Source of the DNA: Bacillota bacterium
GTDB lineage: Bacteria > Bacillota > Bacilli > Alicyclobacillales > SLC66
Direction: 5' to 3'
Length of the DNA: 64,000 nucleotides
Assembly (NCBI GenBank): GCA_021821055.1
Contig: JAKACX010000006.1
Location: forward strand, 1 to 64,000
Shown here: positions 8,122 through 15,813 of the stretch, piece by piece
How the letters are laid out: every line of letters starts with the position of its first letter
Position numbering within the stretch: position 1 is the first letter of the stretch
Notes under the pieces: model-generated
Databases searched by the model: none
What the model was told of the DNA's origin: nothing
What the model saw: the letters and a program-made list of their open reading frames with translations, nothing else
Program-made: the position numbers and the translations under genes

Positions 8122-9441
8122 TCAGGCCAGGCTGGACAGTCCGGCCGCGCCGACGGCGACCTTCTGGATGTCCACCACGCCGCCGTGCCGCGCGTCGACA
8201 AAGATGCGATAGACGCGTCCCTGCGACGTTCCGAGAAATTCATAGACCAACCGCTCGCCTGAGGCGGATGAAGTGATCACGGCCAGGCGGCCGAACAGCA
8301 CGTGAATGCCCCGCGCCACCGCCCGTTTCGCGGCGGACAGCGAAATCGCGGGCCGCAGGCTGTGAAGCGGCAGGCCGCCAATGACATACTCGGTCGCATC
8401 ATAGCCGATGACGGCGCCGGTCGCCAAATCCTCCTTGATCAGCACTGGTTCGTCAAACAGCATGACGCCGCGCACGATCGGACACAGGGCGACCGTCGCC
8501 TTTCCCGAATAGGAATCTGCTTCCCGCACCGCGACGTGTGAGATGCCGTGGGCGGCCGCAAAGTGTTCCGCAATGCGCACCGCGACGCGCAGCGTCGTCC
8601 GGGCACCGCCGCCGCCCGAATCGTCCCGCTGCATCCACAGCACGGCGCCGTGCGGCGAAACCGCCACTCGCGCCGCATCATTTGCGCGCACCGTGACCAG
8701 ATAGCCCCCGTTGTGCACGCCGTCCGCCAGCGCCTGCACACTCGTCGGCGCGTGCAGCCCTGAGTGCAGGAAGCCGCGCGCCACGCCGATCGCCTGCTGC
8801 CGTGACAGACTGTACGATGCGGCAGAGTTGTCGTCTGGAGCCGTCGTCGCAACAGTATTGGCGGCCGCCGTTGCCTGCAGGCGGTTCAGTTGTCTCCACG
8901 CTGAAGAACGCTGCTGTGCCGACTTGTTCATCGAGACCGCCGACAAGACGACAAAGACGTTGTGGTACCCCATGAGCCCGGTCTGCACCTCTCGCATCGC
9001 ACGCTCCACGCGCAGGGCGCCGTCGCGCAGGCGGCGCATCAGATCGCGGTCTGCCGTCGAGAACGTCGTGCCCGTCACGTGCGTTTCGAGCAGTCGCTGC
9101 GCGGCCAGGCGGACGGAACCGAGATAGGCCGCTATTTTGCCGTGGCCGGACAGGCCAGCCGGCAGTCTGGAGTAGTCCGTCTGGGCAATTTCAGCATAGT
9201 GCACGACATCTTGCAACTGCTGTGCGACCGCCATCGACTGCGTGGACACCAGCGTCTTTCCGAGCGCGTCTTCCATGGCGTCCTGCGCGGACACGCTGTC
9301 GTGAAAGATCGCCTGATACTGGTTGTCGAGCGCCGCGAGAGCCGCTCCAGACTGATTGTTTTCATTGTAGCCATACAGCACCGCGCCAAGCAGTCCGAGC
9401 GCAAGCGCAGGTGCGATCCAGCCGTAATGTCGCGTCTTCAC
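8122..9441 (-). CDS. ypeB: Germination protein YpeB
   Basis: Partner of the cortex-lytic enzyme SleB; in Bacillus it is needed for SleB stability and localisation in the spore. The 439-residue product has one N-terminal membrane segment (about 7-25, WIAPALALGLLGAVLYGYN), a helical region, and C-terminal PepSY-like repeats (about 220-430). I chose the GTG at 9441, eight bases after GAGGGGG; the frame is open further upstream but there it overlaps sleB in another frame. It starts 13 bases after the sleB stop, so the two form an operon as in Bacillus. Expression is expected in the forespore. Confidence 0.92.
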   Translation of the reverse strand: MKTRHYGWIAPALALGLLGAVLYGYNENNQSGAALAALDNQYQAIFHDSVSAQDAMEDALGKTLVSTQSMAVAQQLQDVVHYAEIAQTDYSRLPAGLSGHGKIAAYLGSVRLAAQRLLETHVTGTTFSTADRDLMRRLRDGALRVERAMREVQTGLMGYHNVFVVLSAVSMNKSAQQRSSAWRQLNRLQATAAANTVATTAPDDNSAASYSLSRQQAIGVARGFLHSGLHAPTSVQALADGVHNGGYLVTVRANDAARVAVSPHGAVLWMQRDDSGGGGARTTLRVAVRIAEHFAAAHGISHVAVREADSYSGKATVALCPIVRGVMLFDEPVLIKEDLATGAVIGYDATEYVIGGLPLHSLRPAISLSAAKRAVARGIHVLFGRLAVITSSASGERLVYEFLGTSQGRVYRIFVDARHGGVVDIQKVAVGAAGLSSLA

Positions 9442-9454
9442 ACTCTCCGCCCCC

Positions 9455-9934
9455 TCATTTGGCAAATACGTGCTGCCCGATGCGCAGCATGATGGGCTGT
9501 GACCAGACCCATCTGGACGTTGCCGTTGCCGGATTCCAGTAGTACAGGGCGCCGTGCGTCGGGTCCCATCCGTGGACCGCGTCAAGCGCCGCTTCGATAT
9601 TGACCTGATGCAGCCCGAGCCACGCCTGTCCATTTGAAATCGACGTAAAGGCGCCAGGCTGGTAGATGATGGCCGGTATCGAGTGCGGGAACAGACTGCT
9701 GTGATAGCGGTTGAGAATGACCGCAGCCACCGCGACCTGGCCGACAAACGGCTGGTTCCGCGCCTCTCCGTACACCACGTGGGCCATCAGATTGACGTCG
9801 TTTTGTGAGAGTCCCGCAGTGGCGCCGGGAGCCGTGTACGCAGTGCTCGCAGACGCCCTTGCGTTTCCCGCGCACCCGGTGCAGATCAATAACAGCAGGG
9901 CCAGAACAGCCCGCATCAAGAGAACAGGCTTCAT
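9455..9934 (-). CDS. sleB: Spore cortex-lytic enzyme, SleB/CwlJ catalytic domain, short form
   Basis: Lytic transglycosylase-type hydrolase that degrades cortex peptidoglycan at germination. The 159-residue product has a signal peptide ending near LLICTGCAG, which could be a lipobox though the -3 cysteine is atypical. Then comes the hydrolase domain with the VVYGEARNQP motif, whose glutamate (about residue 57) is the expected catalytic residue. Usual SleB proteins carry an N-terminal peptidoglycan-binding domain of about 70 residues, and that is absent here. CwlJ also lacks that domain but has no signal peptide, so this is an intermediate layout. The ATG at 9934 follows GGAGG by nine bases. 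Coupling to ypeB supports the SleB assignment. Confidence 0.88.
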   Translation of the reverse strand: MKPVLLMRAVLALLLLICTGCAGNARASASTAYTAPGATAGLSQNDVNLMAHVVYGEARNQPFVGQVAVAAVILNRYHSSLFPHSIPAIIYQPGAFTSISNGQAWLGLHQVNIEAALDAVHGWDPTHGALYYWNPATATSRWVWSQPIMLRIGQHVFAK

Positions 9935-10070
9935 TACCGCGTCCCTCCATCCAGATGATTTTTCCGAATCACCGCGATGACTCCGTCCGCGTTTCGTGAC
10001 GGCCGCGCCACACGCGAGATCCATGATGTAGTGTCTTACAGGAAAGGATGAATTATGTCCAACATGGACA

Positions 10071-10113
10071 GAAAAACGGGAAGTGTCGATGAAGTACCAT
10101 CGACACTTCCCGT
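10071..10113 (-). terminator. Intrinsic terminator after the glutamate dehydrogenase/zinc-ribbon genes
   Basis: A perfect 15-base inverted repeat (10076-10090 with 10099-10113) and an 8-base loop, followed on the minus strand by a T run. It separates the 10.2-11.8 kb transcription unit from sleB-ypeB. The rest of 9935-10226 shows no gene. Confidence 0.9.
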
Positions 10114-10226
10114 TGCCCGGACCGTCCGCGGCATCGTGAGAACTCGCGAACCGCACCGGGATGACCGTGCGGTCATCCCATATGTAACCAAGAGGATGCT
10201 GTCACGCGTCCCCTCGCCCGCACCTC

Positions 10227-10433
10227 CTACACCAGTGTTTCAATATCAAATTCCCGCTCATTGTCACAGAGACAGCGCCGAAAACCCGTCTCCACGTGCC
10301 CCTTGACATCCCGGACACCCCGCAGGATGAACACTTCGCCGCATTTGCGGCAGCGGATGTGAATCTTGACACGGCCGCTCGCGACGACCGTCTCACCGTT
10401 TACTTCCTGAACCGTTGCTGTGTCCGTACGCAC
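10227..10433 (-). CDS. Small zinc-ribbon-like protein
   Basis: 68 residues with CRKCGEVF (about 28-35) and a later CLC near residue 54. Four cysteines are arranged so that they could hold one zinc ion. The frame starts at a GTG (10433) after GGTGGGGGG. It sits 57 bases after the glutamate dehydrogenase stop and before a strong terminator, so it is probably co-transcribed with that gene. I do not recognise the family and propose no function. Confidence 0.65.
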   Translation of the reverse strand: MRTDTATVQEVNGETVVASGRVKIHIRCRKCGEVFILRGVRDVKGHVETGFRRCLCDNEREFDIETLV

Positions 10434-10490
10434 CGTAGCAACCCCCCACCGACAACGCGAATGGTTCCAGTATACGCCACGTACAGCGGG

Positions 10491-11753
10491 TCATACCCAC
10501 CCGCGGAGCTCCACTGCCTCCGCCATCCTGCGGATGCCCACCATGTACGCGGCGAGCCGCATATCAATGCTTCGCGCCGTCGCCGTTTTGTAGACTGTCT
10601 CAAAAGACTTGACCATCAGATCCTCCAGACGGTTCATGACCTCGTCTTCCGTCCAGTAGTATCCTTGATTGTTCTGCACCCACTCAAAGTAAGATACTAT
10701 AACTCCCCCCGCGTTGCCAAGGACATCAGGCACCAGGAGAACGTCCCGCTCTGTCAGAATCCGCGTGGCCTCCATCGTGGTTGGGCCGTTTGCCGCCTCC
10801 ACGACGATCCTGGCGCGGACCTTGTCCGCATTGGCGAGGGTAATCTGGTTCTCGATGGCGGCCGGCACCAAAATGTCGCAATCCAGTTCGAGAAGCTCCC
10901 GATTTGTGATGGTATTCTTGAAGAGCTTCGTCACGGTGCCGAAGGAATCCCGCCGCTCCAGGAGCGAATCAATGTCGAGACCCTTGTCATCGTACAGCGC
11001 GCCGAACGCATCCGAGATGCCGACCACCCTGGCCCCTGCGTCGTGCATAAACTTGGCAAGAAAGCTGCCCGCATTGCCGAACCCCTGTACAACCACGCGA
11101 CTGCCCGCGAGGGCAATGTCCCGCACCCGCGCCGCCTCCCGAATGCAGATCGCCACGCCGCGCGCGGTGGAGGTGTCGCGTCCGAGCGATCCCCCGAGCA
11201 CCAGCGGCTTGCCGGTTATGAAGCCCGGCGAATCAAACTCGCGAATCCGGCTATACTCGTCCATCATCCACGCCATGACCTGCGAATTCGTCATCACGTC
11301 GGGGGCCGGAATGTCTTTCGAAGGTCCCACGATTTGGCTGATCGCGCGCACATAGCCGCGGGCAAGCCGCTCCTGTTCGCGAAACGACATCTCCCGCGGA
11401 TCGCAGATGACGCCGCCCTTGCCGCCGCCGTACGGCAGATTCGCGATGCCGCACTTGATGCTCATCCAGAGACTCAAAGCCTTGACCTCATGCTCTGATA
11501 CATCGGGATGAAACCGGATCCCGCCCTTTGTGGGTCCAACCGCATCGTTATGTTGGGCGCGATATCCAGTAAACACCTTCACGACCCCGTCGTCCATCCG
11601 CACGGGGATGCGGACGGTCAGAACGCGCAAAGGCTCTTTCAGGAGCTCGTACATTTCCTGGCCATAACCAAGTTTGGTGAGGGCGTCCTTGATGACTGTC
11701 TGCGTACTTGTCAACACGTTCAGATTCTCTGTCGAGGGGTCGAACTCCGACAT
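10491..11753 (-). CDS. gudB: Glutamate dehydrogenase (NAD-type, GudB/RocG family)
   Basis: Oxidatively deaminates glutamate to 2-oxoglutarate and ammonia; in Bacillus the role is catabolic. The 420 residues contain the substrate-site stretch GPTKGGIRFH, the catalytic lysine region YGGGKGGV (about 103-110), and the dinucleotide fold VVVQGFGNAG (about 211-220). Length is that of the hexameric small GDHs. I chose the ATG at 11753 (MSEF), behind AAAGGTGG; the in-frame ATG at 11774 overlaps this site. A good SigmaA-type promoter lies at 11802-11831. A glutamate synthase gene is in the same window, so synthesis and breakdown of glutamate are both encoded. The gudB versus rocG label is by convention only. 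Confidence 0.95.
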   Translation of the reverse strand: MSEFDPSTENLNVLTSTQTVIKDALTKLGYGQEMYELLKEPLRVLTVRIPVRMDDGVVKVFTGYRAQHNDAVGPTKGGIRFHPDVSEHEVKALSLWMSIKCGIANLPYGGGKGGVICDPREMSFREQERLARGYVRAISQIVGPSKDIPAPDVMTNSQVMAWMMDEYSRIREFDSPGFITGKPLVLGGSLGRDTSTARGVAICIREAARVRDIALAGSRVVVQGFGNAGSFLAKFMHDAGARVVGISDAFGALYDDKGLDIDSLLERRDSFGTVTKLFKNTITNRELLELDCDILVPAAIENQITLANADKVRARIVVEAANGPTTMEATRILTERDVLLVPDVLGNAGGVIVSYFEWVQNNQGYYWTEDEVMNRLEDLMVKSFETVYKTATARSIDMRLAAYMVGIRRMAEAVELRGWV

Positions 11754-11801
11754 TCTTCCGCCACCTTTATCCATTCCAGCGACTTATTGAACTTCAGGGA
11801 C

Positions 11802-11831
11802 AGTATAACAGCCCCACGGAAAAGCGGTCAA
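11802..11831 (-). promoter_or_regulatory. SigmaA-type promoter for glutamate dehydrogenase
   Basis: Minus strand TTGACC (11826-11831), 18-base spacer, TATACT (11802-11807). The start would fall near 11795, leaving a leader of about 40 bases before the ATG at 11753. Confidence 0.75.
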
Positions 11832-11845
11832 ATCCGTGGCCGTGT

Positions 11846-11881
11846 GCGCGAAACCGGACGTCTCTCAGCCCGGTTTCGCGC
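11846..11881 (-). terminator. Stem-loop over the ddl stop codon, possible terminator
   Basis: A 12-base perfect inverted repeat (11846-11857 with 11870-11881) with a 12-base loop. One arm covers the last ddl codons and the stop lies just inside. No T run follows, so Rho-independent termination is doubtful. Confidence 0.5.
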
Positions 11882-12803
11882 GCTGGCGGGCACTGCGCGC
11901 AAGGCCATCCAGGAAGTCCGCGAACGAGATGCCCGACGCACGCGCCGCGTCTGGCACCAGGCTCGTGGAGGTCATGCCTGGCGAGGTATTGACCTCGAGC
12001 ACAAACGGCTGACCGTCGTGAACCATGATGTCGACGCGCGCATAGTCGCGGCAGCCAACCGCGCGATAGGCGAGCAGCGCGAACGCCTCAACCTGTCCTA
12101 AAACCTGTGGCCCAAGGCGCGCCGGAATGATGTGCTGGCTTCCCCCGGCCGTATACTTTGATTCATAGTCGTACAGCTCCGCACTCGGGATGATTTCGAT
12201 GACTCCCAGAACACGGGATGTGTCGCCCTCCCCCACCACCGCGACTGTCACCTCCATGCCAGGGACGTACTGCTCGACAAGGATCTCCGGGTCATGCACA
12301 AAGGCCTCGGCGATTCCCTCCTGTGCCTCTTGGGCGTTTCGGGCCAACGTGAGGCCGATGGTGCTGCCCTCGCGGTTTGGCTTGATGATGAGCGGCCACC
12401 CGAGTTGCTCTCCGGCAGTCTGTGCGAGTTGTGCGTGGTCCTGGCTGGCGGAGCGGGTCGCAAACAATTCCCGCGGGACCGGTACGCCTTCCTTTGAAAG
12501 GATGCGCTTGGTCATCCGCTTGTCAATCGCAAGCGCGCTGGCCATGACCCCGGAACCGACGTAAGGGTATCCGAGGAGTTCCATGAGCCCCTGCACGGTG
12601 CCGTCTTCTCCCAGTCTGCCGTGCAGGGCGATAAATACGACGTCCGGAGCGTCCAGGAACAGCGTCGGGAGCGTGTCGCGCCCGAAGTCGAGCAGCCGGA
12701 CCTCGTGGCCGGATTCCCGCAAGGCGCTTGCCACCTCCCGTCCGGACATGAGCGAAACCTCGCGCTCCGCCGATTGGCCGCCGTACAATACCAGGATGTT
12801 CAT
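11865..12803 (-). CDS. ddl: D-alanine--D-alanine ligase
   Basis: Makes the D-Ala-D-Ala dipeptide for peptidoglycan with ATP. The 312 residues show the N-terminal LYGGQSAEREVSL, the ATP-grasp segment IIKPNREGSTIGL, the omega-loop YDYESKY, and the metal site FVLEVNTSPGMTSTSL. The tyrosine in the omega loop is typical of D-Ala rather than D-lactate specificity. The ATG at 12803 follows AAGGAG and is nine bases after the amidohydrolase stop, so the two are probably co-transcribed. Confidence 0.96.
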   Translation of the reverse strand: MNILVLYGGQSAEREVSLMSGREVASALRESGHEVRLLDFGRDTLPTLFLDAPDVVFIALHGRLGEDGTVQGLMELLGYPYVGSGVMASALAIDKRMTKRILSKEGVPVPRELFATRSASQDHAQLAQTAGEQLGWPLIIKPNREGSTIGLTLARNAQEAQEGIAEAFVHDPEILVEQYVPGMEVTVAVVGEGDTSRVLGVIEIIPSAELYDYESKYTAGGSQHIIPARLGPQVLGQVEAFALLAYRAVGCRDYARVDIMVHDGQPFVLEVNTSPGMTSTSLVPDAARASGISFADFLDGLARSARQRAKPG

Positions 12804-12812
12804 CGATCCGGT

Positions 12813-13889
12813 TCACTCCTTCACAGTTGCGGCGTGCACAGCCAAGGCCATCCTCGCCAGGAACCAGGAGGGCCAGACGTAGGAGAACCCGGGATCGGTC
12901 ACTCGAAACGAGGGTTGATGGGTCACGCCCGTCGTTCCCCCGACGAACACCTGCAGGGTTGGGATCCTCTGGCTGACGTCCCCGAGGTCGGTCATACCCT
13001 CGAGCCAAAGCGCGTCCAACCGTTCCACCGGTTCCCTGTCCCCGTCGATGACCCTGCGCGCCAGTTTGCGCAGCGTCTCCTCGTGGATCAGCGGCGCATA
13101 CTCGGCCACGAGTTTCGCCGCGACGCCGTCTTTGTGCAGGGCGGCGATGACCTGCATGGCCCTTGGCACCGACTCGCCCGCATGCGGGGCCGTCTCGATG
13201 ACCAGATCGTACTCGGACGCTGAAAACGGCACGGTGCTCAGCGCGATGGCGCACCCGCCCAGAATGCGCGCGGCCGCGTCTTGCACCAGCGATGCGGGGT
13301 GGGCCGTCGGGATGCGCAACCACAGTCCCCCATGGGCGCCGTGCGCGACAATGGCGGCGCGCCGCGGCAGCGCGTCGGCCAGGTGGACCGAAAGCACCGC
13401 CGTCGTGCGACTGAAGACGCCATCCGACAACAGACGCGCCTTGCCCGGAATGAACGGGATGTCGCAATCCGCCGCGAAAGCGGGCATGCACTCTTCCGCC
13501 GGGCAGCCCACGCCGGTGACGACCAATCCCTGTGGCAGTCCCACCGCGGAGAGCAGCAGGAGCGCGCCGAGCACAGCCGTGGATTGGGCGTGATGGCCGC
13601 ACAGGTGGCGCCACTGCACCTCGTTGCCGCGCGCGATGCCCATGGCGTCCAGATCGGCCGTCAACACGATGCGCGTATCGGCGCGCCGGTCGTCTCCGAG
13701 TGAAATCATCGGTGCGCCGCCGTCCAGAGCGGTCGTGTACAACAGCCTGTGCCGCGCCGCGAACTGAGCCCAGACGCCAACCGTCCGGCGCTCCCGGTAC
13801 GCTGGTTCCGGCAACGCGTGAAACTGCGCGGCAAGGTCAAGCAGTTCTCGTTCATGCCGCGCCGTGGCATGGCGCCAATCTTCAGTCAT
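12813..13889 (-). CDS. M20D family metal-dependent amidohydrolase
   Basis: Zinc-type hydrolase of the group that cleaves N-acyl amino acids, hippurate or aminobenzoyl-glutamate; the substrate cannot be read from sequence. In 358 residues the N-terminal FHALPEPAYRE fits the family start. Metal-site candidates are ADLDAM (usually ADMDAL), CGHHAQST (usually CGHDGHT) and CPAEE (usually QPAEE). The second histidine of the CGHxxH motif is replaced by glutamine (CGHHAQ), although the adjacent histidine may substitute. The gene lies upstream of ddl on the same strand with a nine-base gap. A link to cell-wall amino acids is possible but unproven. Confidence 0.8.
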   Translation of the reverse strand: MTEDWRHATARHERELLDLAAQFHALPEPAYRERRTVGVWAQFAARHRLLYTTALDGGAPMISLGDDRRADTRIVLTADLDAMGIARGNEVQWRHLCGHHAQSTAVLGALLLLSAVGLPQGLVVTGVGCPAEECMPAFAADCDIPFIPGKARLLSDGVFSRTTAVLSVHLADALPRRAAIVAHGAHGGLWLRIPTAHPASLVQDAAARILGGCAIALSTVPFSASEYDLVIETAPHAGESVPRAMQVIAALHKDGVAAKLVAEYAPLIHEETLRKLARRVIDGDREPVERLDALWLEGMTDLGDVSQRIPTLQVFVGGTTGVTHQPSFRVTDPGFSYVWPSWFLARMALAVHAATVKE

Positions 13890-13934
13890 GCATCGCGGGA
13901 TCCTCTCATTTGTGGATGCCAGTCCGGTTGATTG

Positions 13935-14528
13935 TCACGATGCAAAGTACTGCTGGATCATCTGCAGGGCAAAGCGGTCGCTGATCAGGGATCCATATTC
14001 GTCCAATACGGCCCGCGTCACATTTGAGACGTCGCCGTACTCGTGCAACACCGACCAGACCGCGTCGTACAGGCCTTCCTCGATCGCGTCGTCCTCGAAA
14101 AAGAGATGGTAGCGTCCCTGGTAGCTGTACAGGGAGGAGAACAGGTGTCCGAATCCGGAGAGGGCGCGCGTCACGCGCACCACGTCCTCGAAGTCCATAA
14201 ACACAAACACAAACGCACCGAAAGGATCCCTCTCGGCGGGCTCGCTGCGCGCAGCTGGATCCGGCGCCGGGGGCGCCGTCGGCAACGCGGGGATCTGGGT
14301 GACGATGACGACGACGCCCTCCGTCGGCATGGTGAAAGCCTCGACGGCGATCGGTCCGATAATCTCAAATCCGACTTCGGCGTATGCAACCTCCATCATG
14401 TCGAAGAAGAGTTCCTGCACTTTTTTCCCGTTCTGCCACAGTTCTTCCCGGTCGATGCCACGCGCCGCCAAATCCTCGTAACTGATGAAGATCCGAACTT
14501 TGTTGTTGGAGAGCTTATCCACACGCAT
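13935..14528 (-). CDS. mecA: Adaptor protein MecA
   Basis: Adaptor that delivers substrates such as ComK to the ClpC-ClpP protease and helps ClpC assemble. The 197 residues start with MRVDKLSNNKVRIFISYEDL, a hallmark of the N-terminal substrate-binding domain. A Pro/Ala-rich linker (about 80-100) leads to the C-terminal ClpC-binding domain, with FVFMDFEDVV and LYSYQGRYHLFF. Length and two-domain layout match Bacillus MecA (about 218 residues). The ATG at 14528 has a good AAGGA-type site upstream. It ends 46 bases before the amidohydrolase start. Confidence 0.94.
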   Translation of the reverse strand: MRVDKLSNNKVRIFISYEDLAARGIDREELWQNGKKVQELFFDMMEVAYAEVGFEIIGPIAVEAFTMPTEGVVVIVTQIPALPTAPPAPDPAARSEPAERDPFGAFVFVFMDFEDVVRVTRALSGFGHLFSSLYSYQGRYHLFFEDDAIEEGLYDAVWSVLHEYGDVSNVTRAVLDEYGSLISDRFALQMIQQYFAS

Positions 14529-14573
14529 CAGGATCCCATCCTTTCGAAGGGAGAACGCGGACCTTCAGCCATC

Positions 14574-14810
14574 TTACCGCACATTATGCACGCGCTGGCC
14601 GAAATGCGCAACGGTCCTGCGCCAGCCGCCCGTATCGCTTTGCTCGCGTTCGAACACCGCTGTCGCCAGACACGCGTCGGCAAAAGAACGCGGGCGGCCC
14701 GGATAACCTTCATTCCAACGCTCGTTTGCACGCTGCATGCGCCGGTTTGCGCCTGGCCCGAGTCCGATCGAATATATCGACAGACCTGCGACGGACCGTT
14801 CGAATTTCAC
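14574..14810 (-). CDS. Possible small protein between ccpA and mecA (doubtful)
   Basis: A 78-residue open frame begins at a GTG (14810) eight bases after the ccpA stop, with TAGGGGA just before it. It contains a plausible helical middle (about 24-55) but I recognise no domain. The start region resembles the first part of the dispersed repeat, with the same TAG-GGGA and TGTGAAA elements. So it could equally be a non-coding remnant. Nothing else was found in 14529-14817. Confidence 0.3.
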   Translation of the reverse strand: MKFERSVAGLSIYSIGLGPGANRRMQRANERWNEGYPGRPRSFADACLATAVFEREQSDTGGWRRTVAHFGQRVHNVR

Positions 14811-14817
14811 ATGTCCC

Positions 14818-15813
14818 CTAGCGCGTCAACGTCGACGTGCGTTCTACAATCTGGTGGGGCAAAACCACAAGGTACGTCGACACGGGTTCGTCGCGCAGCA
14901 GTTTCGTGAGAAAACGCATGGCAACCGCGCCGTAATCGTACATGGGCTGGGCGATCGTGGTCAATTGCGGACGCGCGAGTTCAGTCAGTTTCGTGTTGTC
15001 GAACGCCACGATCATGACGTCATCCGGCACGCGCAACCCGGCGTCGGCGCACGCGTGCGACGCGGCGATCGCCATTTCATCGTTGGCCGCAAGAATGGCG
15101 TTGGGCCGGTCGATGTTCAACTGCGCGCGAACGGCGACCAGGGCGGTCGCATAGTCCTCCTTCGACGTGTCGATGTACACCGTCGAAAGACCCCTCTGCG
15201 TCGCCTCCTGCGCGTACCCTTCGCGCCGGCGTCCCGTGAGCGTCGCCTCCTCGACCGCGGCTCCGAGAAACGCGATGCGGTCGCGTCCCTTCCCCGCGAG
15301 CAGCGCGACGGCCTCCCGGGCGGCCTGGACGTTGTTGATATTCACGGATGGGATGCGGCGCTCGGGATCCTCGGTGCGGCACAGAATGATCGGCAGTTGC
15401 GCCTCTTCAAATGTGTCGATGTGTTCCGGCTGCAGCTTGGGCGACATGAAGATCACGCCGTCCACCTGCTTTTCCCACATCGTCCCCACCAAGTCAATCT
15501 CCCTCTGAAGCGTGCCATCCGAATTGCACAGGATAATATGATAGTTATACATGCGCGCGACATCCTCGATCCCGCGGACGAGTTCGGCCATGAACGCCGC
15601 CGAGACGTCCGGGACGATCACGCCGATGGTCTTTGTCTTCTTGCTCGCGAGTCCTCGCGCAACGGCGTTCGGCCGGTACGACAGCTTGGCAATCGCGTCG
15701 ACGACGCGCTTTTTCGTATCCTCCTTGACAACCGCGGTGTCATTCAAGACCCGTGAAACGGTTGCCATGGACACCCCCGCCTCGCGGGCTACATCGTATA
15801 TTGTCGCGCTCAT
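14818..15813 (-). CDS. ccpA: Catabolite control protein A (LacI family)
   Basis: Master regulator of carbon catabolite repression, acting at cre sites with HPr-Ser-P. The 331 residues begin MSATIYDVAREAGVSMATVS, the helix-turn-helix of CcpA-type LacI proteins (about 4-25). The hinge YRPNAVARGLASKKT is followed by the periplasmic-binding-like core. The MYNYHIILCNSD and WEKQVDGVIFMSPK segments are CcpA-like. The ATG at 15813 overlaps the helicase stop in an ATGA junction and follows GAGGGGAG. Being tied to a helicase gene is unusual; in B. subtilis ccpA follows aroA. Confidence 0.92.
   Translation of the reverse strand: MSATIYDVAREAGVSMATVSRVLNDTAVVKEDTKKRVVDAIAKLSYRPNAVARGLASKKTKTIGVIVPDVSAAFMAELVRGIEDVARMYNYHIILCNSDGTLQREIDLVGTMWEKQVDGVIFMSPKLQPEHIDTFEEAQLPIILCRTEDPERRIPSVNINNVQAAREAVALLAGKGRDRIAFLGAAVEEATLTGRRREGYAQEATQRGLSTVYIDTSKEDYATALVAVRAQLNIDRPNAILAANDEMAIAASHACADAGLRVPDDVMIVAFDNTKLTELARPQLTTIAQPMYDYGAVAMRFLTKLLRDEPVSTYLVVLPHQIVERTSTLTR

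Noticed and set aside
9935-10070. SigmaG-type promoter for sleB
   Set aside because: Sequences such as ACATAAT and CACTACA are only loosely alike and the spacing is about 19; not strong enough to list.
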